Positions 19,843-27,805 of a DNA stretch of 30,451 bases are shown piece after piece. Both the position numbers and the translations under genes were made by a program. The DNA is from Tieghemiomyces parasiticus (lineage: Eukaryota; Kickxellomycota; Dimargaritomycetes; Dimargaritales; Dimargaritaceae), in contig JANBPT010000568.1 in assembly GCA_027575765.1 (NCBI GenBank), positions 1 through 30,451 on the forward strand, read 5' to 3'. Numbering within the stretch: position 1 is the stretch's first letter; each line of letters opens with the position of its first letter. The notes beneath the pieces were generated by a model. It did no database searches. It had not been told where the DNA came from and saw nothing but the letters and a program-made list of their open reading frames with translations.

Positions 19843-20751
19843 TTAATTGAAGACCTCCTGGTTCGCAGTAAGGCGACGGCTCACTTCGGTACCACTGGGC
19901 GCATAGCGGTAGCACAGCTCGGTGATGTTAAGCATCGACCTGACCGTATCGCCGTAGTGGGGCAGTGCGTCTTGGAGACTCACGGCCTGTCCCCCAGCGC
20001 TGCCATCGTAGCGTGCAAAGCGTCCCGGAAGGGCCTGCCACTCGGACCACAAGCGGTCGACGAAGGCGTGGTGCAAGAAAAAGATCGGATCGTTGGGGGC
20101 CACCATGGTGCCCATATCGCCACCCATCGCGCGATGAAGTAGGTTATGTGGGCCCGTCTCTATCATGAAACGGAACAAGTCGTAGTCCTGGTTATTGACG
20201 ATGATGTTGGCAATAGCCGAGGGCGGGAACATCGGGCTCATCTGGGCGCCGCGGTCAAAACGTCGGGACAGGCAGTGGGGCTGTACGCCGCTCTCGGTGT
20301 ACCACACGCCGAAGTTGGCAAACCCGCCGTCACGTACGCAGGTGCCCTGGCTGCCGAACCAGTCTCGGGTGGGCGAAAAGATTGTGCTGCTTGCCGGATC
20401 GCGGGCGTCCAGGGTCCAGTCCCAATACGGTAACGCGAAGCCCGGCAGGATGGCGTCCAGTCGCTCCTCCAGATCCAGCAGCAGGCGGCGGTGGAACGGA
20501 AACAGGCGTGGACTGCGGTGCACGAGCATCCCGGCCTCGCTGTGTAGCTGGGCATAGCTATCCCAAATAGTGGGACGGGGGCCCTCGTTCAACTGCCAGA
20601 TGGCCGCGAAGAAGGCCGCACGTTCCTGGGCACTGAGCTGTCGAATCTCGCGCCGCACCCGGATTGTCGAGCACGTTCCCGGGCTGGCTGAGTCCGCGGC
20701 AAACGCTGAAGCGAATGCCGCGACGGCCGTGAATAGCAGGGAAAATCGCAT
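19843..20751 (-). CDS. Secreted tyrosinase (type-3 copper oxidase)
   Basis: Copper enzyme that oxidises phenols to o-quinones, the first step to melanin. Single exon, 302 residues, ATG at 20751. Residues 1-19 (MRFSLLFTAVAAFASAFA) form a clear signal peptide, so the enzyme is exported. CuA ligands are H70, H78 and H87 in QLHSEAGMLVH and FPFHRR; CuB ligands are H202 and H206 in GPHNLLH and H227 or H228 in FFLHHAFVDRLW. The family PYWDWTLD lies between them. It is of the short tyrosinase-domain type without the long C-terminal cap or membrane anchor found in many fungal and animal tyrosinases. Three cysteines (27, 138, 160) could form disulfides. A TATA box lies about 140 bp upstream. Substrate cannot be told. 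Confidence 0.95.
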   Translation of the reverse strand: MRFSLLFTAVAAFASAFAADSASPGTCSTIRVRREIRQLSAQERAAFFAAIWQLNEGPRPTIWDSYAQLHSEAGMLVHRSPRLFPFHRRLLLDLEERLDAILPGFALPYWDWTLDARDPASSTIFSPTRDWFGSQGTCVRDGGFANFGVWYTESGVQPHCLSRRFDRGAQMSPMFPPSAIANIIVNNQDYDLFRFMIETGPHNLLHRAMGGDMGTMVAPNDPIFFLHHAFVDRLWSEWQALPGRFARYDGSAGGQAVSLQDALPHYGDTVRSMLNITELCYRYAPSGTEVSRRLTANQEVFN

Positions 20752-20889
20752 TCTAATAGGTCGACGGCGTGTGAGGTAGGGCTGTTGGCAAGTAGACAGT
20801 GCGCATGGAGGAGGTAGTGGCCGTGTAGACTAAGGCCACGGGGACGGTGTTTGGGCTGGTTCTAGCTACCCACTCCGATGGCCACGGCC

Positions 20890-20897
20890 CTTTTATA
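20890..20897 (-). promoter_or_regulatory. TATA box of the tyrosinase gene
   Basis: CTATAAAAGGGCC on the minus strand, about 140 bp upstream of the tyrosinase ATG, a fitting place for a core promoter with a leader of about 110 bases. Confidence 0.6.
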
Positions 20898-21409
20898 GAC
20901 CCGTCGTCAGAGGCACAACTACAGTCCGTTACCCTAGGCCCTGACCACCATCAACCGCTCCTCGTCGGATACATAGCGGTCCTAAGAAGCCGTTTGGATT
21001 CGAATTTATCGCTTGTGCAATGTCAAGGGGTCGGCGGCGGTGAGGTACGATGTATCAAACTGACACGCGAGTGGGCCTTACGAAGGCCTCCTCCTTCGCC
21101 AGCTTCCAATAAACACCTGTCACAAAAAGGGAGGGAGGGTGGTGTTTAGCACGAGGTGGAAGTAGCTCGAGCAAGCTGATAAGGGACACCCAGGTGATTG
21201 AGTGTTAGACTAGCGGGTCCAGAAGCCTCGTCTCTGATCTGTCAGGAGTGGCCAACCATGCGATAACGTTTAACAGGCCAGTTACATTGAAGTCACAACG
21301 AAGGATTGATAAAGAAGGGAAGGGAGAATAGAGAGAGGGTGTGCACCAAGAAAGTTGGCGGACGGTGGGGACCATCCAGTCACAACCCTCCTCCCCGAGA
21401 GCTAAATCG

Positions 21410-21415
21410 TTTATT
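21410..21415 (-). terminator. Polyadenylation signal of NAB2
   Basis: AATAAA on the minus strand about 190 bp after the NAB2 stop codon. Confidence 0.5.
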
Positions 21416-21601
21416 GTACGGTAGAGTATATAAAAAGCTGACAGTTGAATGGCTGAACAGAATGAATGAGTTGAGGGTGGTAGGTCGGCCAGAAAGGAAG
21501 GGTGAATAATAAAAGAAGAGGGGCACACCGTCTTCCCAACGGCCGGCGACGGCTAAGGAGATGTGGTTGATTGGCACAGCACCATGGGCCTCGGAACGGA
21601 C

Positions 21602-23259
21602 CTATTGCGCGTTGTCGATGGTCATGGAAGCGGTGGCGGGATCCACCGCCATGGTCTCCTCGGCCGCACCGGCGAACGGACGGTCGCTGATGTGCGTCTT
21701 ATCAGCGTCGCCGCTAGCGGGCCGGTCGTGCTCGTACGGGCAGTCCTTGCGCACGCAGTACACGTTGTGTTTGCACTGTATGACAATGCGGGGTAGTGGG
21801 TGAGGTAATATGGAGGGAGGGCACGGTGCGTTAGTTACAAAGAACGGAGGACGGGGCCAGAGGCAAGACCGGCAATGTGGAATCGCAAAGATAAAAGGTG
21901 GACCTGGGCGCTTACCTTGATGGTTTTCTCGCCAGGGTGAGTGAAGTGGCAACCGGGCCGCTTGCAGTCGGCGCCGTCGCGGCAGAAGATAGGTATCTTA
22001 TCTACGGTAGTCTCCGAGCGACCCGGGTGGGTAAAGGTACAACCCGGCCGCAGGCAATTGGGATGGTACATGCACACGGGCGCCTGGCCGATGTGGGCGG
22101 CGGCGGGGGCCGGGTGGGCGAACCGGCAGTGGGGGTTGGTACAATGCGCACCGAACCGGCAGGCCACGGGAGCGACACTGACAGGGGCGGCAGGGGTGGA
22201 GATTTCGGGGTGGACGTAATCACAGGCGGCAGCTGTGTAGGGGCAGTCCGGGTACCGCGAGCAGAGGCGGGTGGGATGGTGGTAGGTGCAGGTTTGGGGA
22301 TTCGTACATTTGGGCCACTCGGGGCAGCGTGCCTTACGCCTGGACTGGCTCCGGACCCCATCGTGCTCGCGGCCTACCGCCCGCGGGAAACCCATCGGGC
22401 CGCCAAAAGCCTCGGCGTCGATATCTGGGGATCCGACCCTGCCACCAACGCGTTGCATCATACTCCTGTGGGGGACCTGTTTGCTAACCCGGCCACCGGT
22501 CTTGGTGTGTAGGGCACGGTCGGCATCCCGGCGCACGGGGCCTGACCGGGGACCTGGCGGGCGTGGGAGGGGAAGGAAAGTGAAATCCGGGAGGGACGGA
22601 TCCCATGGGCAGGGGACCAGTGGATAGAGAGGGGGGCAGGAGGTTAGCTAATGGGGTTGAAGAGAGACGCGGGCAGGTGAGCGACTCCGCCGGTGCCCCA
22701 AGGAAAGCACGCGGCTGGCAACGGTGACCTGCCCTGCGAACGGACACACCGTCGGTGCTGCGAGGCCCGCAACGAAAGGTGGGCAGAAGAGGATTCGTCT
22801 GGAATACTTACTACGACCATGGCCGGATCCGACGATGCTAATGCGCGACGCGACAGGCCGCGACGAGTCGGTTGCGCTGGACGTCGGGGGCTGGGCAAAT
22901 CTCGAGGACTCGGCAAAGGCTGACACGAGCGGTTCCGGTGAATGCGGGGCTGGGGCATCCTGGTGCGACGGTGGTGCGAAATCCGACGAGGCCTCTGGGA
23001 CGGCCTCGGGGGTCTGTTGCCACTGAGGAGTCGCGAGGGCGGCGGGGCCCTGGCGTACCAATGTGTAGCCCCAGGCACCCACCTCTGGGTTGTAAATTTC
23101 GCCCATCATTTCCACCATCTCGTGGTGAACCAGGTCGAGGGGTTTGCCGTTCTCCACGAGGGCGATGAAGAAGTCGGCGATAGGCTCGATATCGGTGATG
23201 TTCATGCCAAACTGGTGGCTAAACTGCTCCTTGAGAAGCACGGCGGCCTGGGAATCCAT
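21602..23259 (-). CDS. NAB2: Nab2/ZC3H14-type nuclear poly(A)-RNA-binding protein
   Basis: Binds poly(A) tails through CCCH fingers and acts in tail-length control and mRNA export. Three exons: 22812-23259, 21916-22553, 21602-21775, 420 codons in all (419 residues); introns are GT-AG (donors GTAAGT and GTAAGC) with matching phase. The ATG at 23259 opens the Nab2 N-terminal PWI-like domain (MDSQAAVLLKEQFSHQF, DFFIALVENGKPLDLVHHEM), residues 1 to about 65. A low-complexity Ser/Pro linker follows. Six fingers of the Nab2 spacing C-x5-C-x4-6-C-x3-H are at about 226, 247, 281, 310, 340 and 363, for example CRFGAHCTNPHCRFAH and CKHNVYCVRKDCPYEH. The last is created by splicing exon 3, which supports the model. 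No RGG box is seen, unlike yeast Nab2. An alternative exon-2 acceptor 12 bases downstream is in frame. Confidence 0.9.
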
Positions 23260-23947
23260 GGCGACGTAAAAGAGATGATACTGGGGCTGTGCGGTATGAA
23301 TGGACAGAGAGGGTGATTCTTGCAATCTACAAGGGGAGTTGGGCGGGGACAGTGGCGCGTCCGATCGGAGAAATAGTTCGGGAACAAAGGAGGGGGAGGA
23401 ACAGGAACGACGCGAGGTAATGACCAGATGTACAAAGCAAGGAAGCAGTAGGGACAATGCAGAATGGAAACTGTAGGAAACCGAGTGATCGGCTCAAGGT
23501 GACCAAATATAGGACTAGGCGAGTCCAGCCGCCATACCACACGCCGCGAGAGACGCGTGGATACACCAAAAAAAAATAGGGAGCGCCAACAACGATATCT
23601 GCGTCCGGATCCGCCAGGTGGCAAATTCGATCGACCATTTCCACTGCCTATTTTGCCCATCCTCATACAAACCAGTGGCAGATGGCACCAGCCTCACCGG
23701 AGACAGGTTGGGCGCACCGGAAGCCTATGGCAGTGAAGCTCCCCTGTCGCTGACGAATGGGCTGGGGCGAGCCATGCACTGTGGAGTCTCGAAGGTGCCG
23801 TATAATGCTTACAAAGCCTATGGAAGTACACGATGGTGCCGCCCATAAGATTACGGTAAGCCAGCTGTGCCCACACTCTCCGGCCTGTCGTCGCCCAGCT
23901 GTGGATATCATCACCGTGTCTGCGTCCTGGTCTAGATGCTGAGTAAG

Positions 23948-23959
23948 AATCACGTGATT
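23948..23959. promoter_or_regulatory. E-box palindrome AATCACGTGATT
   Basis: Perfect 12-bp palindrome with the CACGTG core flanked by T and A, the form bound by Cbf1- and USF/TFE-type bHLH proteins. It lies between two divergent genes, about 330 bp before the PHB2 start, so it may serve both. Confidence 0.55.
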
Positions 23960-23968
23960 ATAGAACCG

Positions 23969-24256
23969 ATGCTGAGAATATTCCGCAGCCATCTTCCCCT
24001 GACCAGCCTGGCGAAGCAGTCGGCTTACGTGGGCCCCACTGCCCCCTCCGCGCCTCTCCCGTCACGTCTGGCCTGCTCACCTCCTCCTCCTCCGTGGTTC
24101 GTACCCCGCCCCACCCTATCCTATCCCGCCTGGCCCTGTCCTACCATGCCTCTGCGATCTAGCCCATTGCATTCGCTGCTGTTCGCTTCAACCTCTCGCC
24201 TGCACATCCCTCACAACCTGCGCGCCCATCCTATTATTTCCCTTCATTTCTTATAA
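23969..24256 (+). other. Upstream ORF in frame with PHB2
   Basis: Frame of 95 codons starting MLRIFRSHLPLTSLAKQSAY and ending with TAA at 24254-24256, in the same register as PHB2 and 33 bases before its ATG. The start is Arg/Ser/Leu-rich with no acidic residue, like a mitochondrial targeting peptide; the rest is Pro/Ser/Leu-rich, as any C/T-rich leader would give. It may be a translated upstream frame or the edge of an alternative first exon. Confidence 0.3.
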
Positions 24257-24289
24257 CCCCCCGCCTAACCTCCAATATCTGTGATCACC

Positions 24290-25327
24290 ATGTCGCAGGC
24301 TCAGGATGCGTTCAGAAAGTTCAGTCGGGCCCTCCTCAAGGCCAGCCAGAGTGCCGGCGGCTCTGGTGGAGGCGCCCCCAAGGGCCCGGGGGCCTTCCTC
24401 GGTGGTACCGGTCTTCTGTTGGCTGTTGGCGGCTACGCCGTCTTTAACACCAGTCTGTATAACGTGGACGGTGGCCACCGCGCCGTCAAGTACTCTCGCT
24501 TCACGGGAATCCAGGAGCAGATCTACAACGAGGGTACACATATCCGTATTCCCTGGGTGGAGACGCCCATCGTCTACGACGTGCGCGCCAAGCCTCGCAA
24601 CATCGCTTCGCTGACCGGTACCAAGGGTAAGTGTGGCTGGCTTATCGGGCCCTCCGGCGGTCACCCAGCCCCTCCTTCGCCGCCACTGCAACTATGACTA
24701 ATGATTTTACCATTCTTATCCTCCTTCTATCCCCCGCCCACCGTGTCCGTCTTTAATCCAGATCTGCAAATGGTCAACATTACTTGTCGTGTCCTGTCCC
24801 GACCCAAAGTGGACGCCCTGCCCACCATCTACCGCACTCTGGGCACCGATTATGACGAGCGGGTGCTGCCCTCGATTGTGAACGAGGTGCTCAAGAGCGT
24901 GGTGGCGCAGTTCAACGCCTCTCAGCTCATCACCCAGCGTGAGAAGGTGAGCCGCCTGGTCCGGGATAACCTGACCCGTCGCGGCCTGCGCTTCAATATC
25001 ATCCTGGACGACGTGTCCATTACCCATGTGGCCTTCAGCCCCGAGTTCACCCACGCCGTCGAGGCCAAGCAGATTGCCCAGCAGGAGGCCCAGCGCGCCG
25101 CCTTCGTGGTCGAGCGTGCCCACCAGGAGAAGCAGTCGACCATCGTCAAGGCTCAGGGTGAAGCCCGCTCTGCCGAACTCATCGGCGAGGCCATCAAGAA
25201 CAAGCCGGGTTTCCTGGAACTGCGTCGTATTGAGACTGCCCGGGACATTGCCCAGGTACTGTCAGCGTCCAACAACAAGATCATGCTCAACTCCGACGCC
25301 CTGCTGCTGGACGTGTCGGAAAAATAA
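24290..25327 (+). CDS. PHB2: Prohibitin-2
   Basis: Subunit of the ring-shaped prohibitin complex of the mitochondrial inner membrane, which with PHB1 scaffolds lipids and guards m-AAA protease action. Two exons: 24290-24626 and 24762-25327, 301 codons (300 residues). The 135-bp intron (donor GTAAGT, acceptor TTTAATCCAG) splits a codon to give GTK-D-LQMVNITCRVL. A glycine-rich N-terminal region with a membrane segment at residues 35-52 (AFLGGTGLLLAVGGYAVF) is followed by SLYNVDGGHRAVKYSR and the SPFH domain, then a long charged coiled coil (QIAQQEAQRAAFVVERA, KAQGEARSAELIGEAI). Length and sequence fit yeast and animal PHB2, and the LYNVDGGHRA and RVLPSIVNEVLKSVVAQFNA motifs are diagnostic. The start codon follows GATCACC. 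Assignment is firm. Confidence 0.98.
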
Positions 25328-25795
25328 GTTGACAGTGTGTCGAAAGGAAGACTGGACGTAGCCGCCGGCACCGGCCGAACCTCCTCGGCCATGGAAACCC
25401 CCAGGGGGAGAGGCCTTAAAATAATGGACGACCTATAACGGCCCACCAAAATGTGCCACTGGCCCCAGACTAAAGCTTCTCCTACGGATAAGGTGTGTTT
25501 GTCGTGAGGTTTTCTAGTTCACACTAAATGGCCGTGACCCCCCCCTCTGTATGGAGCGTAATAAATGGAAACTAGTGAAGAGTGGCATTCTGAGGCGCTG
25601 TAAGCGTCGCGGTGGCGGCGGTAACAACAGGGCAGGGTAAACCCGAAGGCGGGGAGTTAAATCGCATTGGCATGCACAAGGTGGTGGCTGATTAGTGGGT
25701 GGTACGGGTAGTTCCTCTTTTAGCCTCCCACCTGCATCCGTCTCGCTCTGCCCCACCATTCCCCCTTTGTGGTTTCCAGCTTACCCACTATCGCC
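25328..25795. other. PHB2 3' region and SNUPN promoter
   Basis: Contains AATAAA at 25560-25565, about 230 bp after the PHB2 stop. The last 100 bp before the SNUPN start are C/T-rich. No gene seen. Confidence 0.6.
25560..25565 (+). terminator. Polyadenylation signal of PHB2
   Basis: AATAAA on plus, about 230 bp past the PHB2 stop codon. Confidence 0.5.
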
Positions 25796-27805
25796 ATGCC
25801 AACGTCACCCGGTCTGCCAGTCGTCCCTGAACGAACCGCGGCCGGGACCTCCCCATTGCCCAGGTCCGATTCCGCTCTGCCCGATTCCCGGCTGCTGGAA
25901 ACCCGGTTCCAAGAAGACAATGCCTTAGCCGATGCCCTCGCCGGTAGTCTGTCGGTGGGTCCGTCTGCCGGTCCGGCACATCGGAAAGTGTCCTACAAAG
26001 TCACAGGGGTCAGCACGGCGCCAGAGGTCACCGCCCGCGACCGCCGACGCCGGTTCCTCATGGGTCAGCGCAAGGTAATATGCTGAACTTTACTGGTCTG
26101 TATAAGCTAGCAATCCCCGGCCAGGGTCAAACTGCTCACTATGCCCTCTCCCACCTACCCCTCACCGGGCATCGCCCCACCTTTCCCCCCTCCTCTGCCC
26201 CCAAACTTCGGTACAAAGCGCCGTCACGACTTCCTCGGGCTGGTACGCAATCTCACAAGCGACCGGGCCGATGCCGAATCTACTGCAAGCGAGGCCAGTG
26301 ACAGTGATTGTCCACCGGCTCCAAGCCCAGCCCGAACCCCGCTTGAGAAGCGCAAGGCGTCCGAAACCAGTGATGTCGAAGAAGGAGCGGACACGCCAGC
26401 CGGGGTACCCAAGAAAACGCGCACGCAGGGCGGGTTCGGTAACGGCCGCCGGACTCGGCACCGCTTGAAACAACAGGCCCGGTACCGGTAAGTAATCTGT
26501 CCGAGGTTTCCTCTCCTGTCGGTACGACCTGGACTGGCAATTCCTCAGAAGCAACCAGCATACTTATCCATTATGTTCGACACTTCCTACGGTTACCGGT
26601 CCAGGGACCAACTCATGCTTCCCGAGCCACTGGACGATATCCCCGACGACCTGGCCGACCATTGGTCACTGGTCCCAGTTCCACCAGGCCCCGTTTGCCT
26701 ACTCATCGCCTCCCAAGGTAGGTCAACATGCTGGGCCGGGCCACGGTAACTCCACACGCCTGAAGTGTCGGTCGCTTGTCGCCACCCTCCCCTCCTCCTC
26801 AATCTAACCTACGGCCTATCACCTCGTCCCCGTGCACTTTTAACCCCACCAGGCCGTACCATCGCCTATGGGCTGGATGGTAAGCCCCTTACCTCCCCGT
26901 CGCCGGGTTTAGGTCCACGCACCGACGGGACGCGTCGCGACCGCCCTTTCTTACCACTGCTCCCGATCTCCACATCCTATTAACCACATATAATCACAAG
27001 CACATTCTTACTCCTCCCACTCTACCCCCAACCTAGGTGCCCGGCTACGTAGCTTCCAATCTGTCCTACCCGCCGGCTCAACCTTGTATAGGCAAGTCTC
27101 CCAAAGGGTACTGGGCTGCATTGAACCTGCAACTCCCCCCCCCTACTGATCCCGGAGCAGGGTGCGACGTGGCTTCGAATGACTACCGGAAGTTTTGGCA
27201 GTCCCCACCAACTAATCAGTCCCTCCACCTGCTCGGTTTATCTTACCCCCGCCCCTCTTCCTCCCACACTCGATACCCGCAGAGGAAACAAGCAGACCGA
27301 TTTCTGCATCGCGCACGGATTCCTCGACGCTGACGCCTGTTTTGTCCACGACGTGGCTTACTGGCGCGGGCAACCCTTTCATGAGTGCGACACCGACTTT
27401 AGGTGGGTATAGGCCTTTATGGTGGGTAGTCCTGGAGGTGTTGTCTGGTGCCAGCCAAAACTTTGCCCGCCTCGTCCCTGGGATATCGGCTTACCTTCCT
27501 ACCCCAACTCTATCCACCTACCACCTACCAGATACTTTTGGCTCCACAGCAAGTTCCAAGAACTGCCCAACCCGACGCCCCCCGGCCACTTACCGTTGCG
27601 CCCATTACCTTTTTACCGCTGCAACCGTGCGGCCTTGATCCGGCTCGCCAGCCCCCCTACCGAACCGGTTCCGCATCCGGCTGGCTACTTGCTGGTTCAC
27701 TCCGCCTTGCTCTACACAGCCGGCCGTACGCCACTGTACTGCCACTTTAGCGCGGGGGACGCCGCCCGAATTTTGCCACAGCTGCTGGACGCCCTACCTA
27801 CGTAG
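25796..27805 (+). CDS. SNUPN: Snurportin-1 (m3G-cap adaptor for snRNP import)
   Basis: Adaptor that binds the trimethylguanosine cap of spliceosomal snRNAs and carries the particles into the nucleus with importin-beta. Seven exons: 25796-26074, 26219-26487, 26605-26717, 26853-26879, 27037-27085, 27283-27402 and 27532-27805, 377 codons (376 residues). Phases agree at every junction; exon 4 is only 27 nt and exon 5 uses the donor GTATAG. The importin-beta-binding region is rebuilt across exons 1-2 (RDRRRRFLMGQRK then RRHDFLGLVRNL). The cap-binding part has QLMLPEPLDDIPDDLADHW, CLLIASQGRTIAYGLDG, VLPAGS, HDVAYWRGQPFHECDTDF, and RYFWLHSKF, each matching the animal protein in order. An acidic Ser-rich linker joins the halves. 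The C-terminal part is divergent, including where human Trp276 is expected. Length is close to the human 360. Confidence 0.9.

Larger units (their letters stand above)
20752..21601. promoter_or_regulatory. Tyrosinase promoter and NAB2 3' region
   Basis: Besides the tyrosinase TATA box, the left part holds a 100-codon plus-strand frame (20847-21149) without an ATG start or domain, overlapping the promoter and judged chance. The right part is the NAB2 3' side, with AATAAA on minus at 21410-21415. Confidence 0.5.
23260..24289. promoter_or_regulatory. Divergent promoter region between NAB2 and PHB2
   Basis: About 1 kb shared by two divergent housekeeping genes. It contains an A run at about 23570, a perfect CACGTG palindrome at 23948-23959, and a 95-codon upstream frame for PHB2 (23969-24256). 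The 3' half is C/T-rich on plus with a branch-site-like GCCTAAC near 24263-24269. Confidence 0.5.

Noticed and set aside
20847..21149. 100-codon plus-strand frame
   Set aside because: No ATG start, overlaps the tyrosinase TATA box on the opposite strand, no domain.
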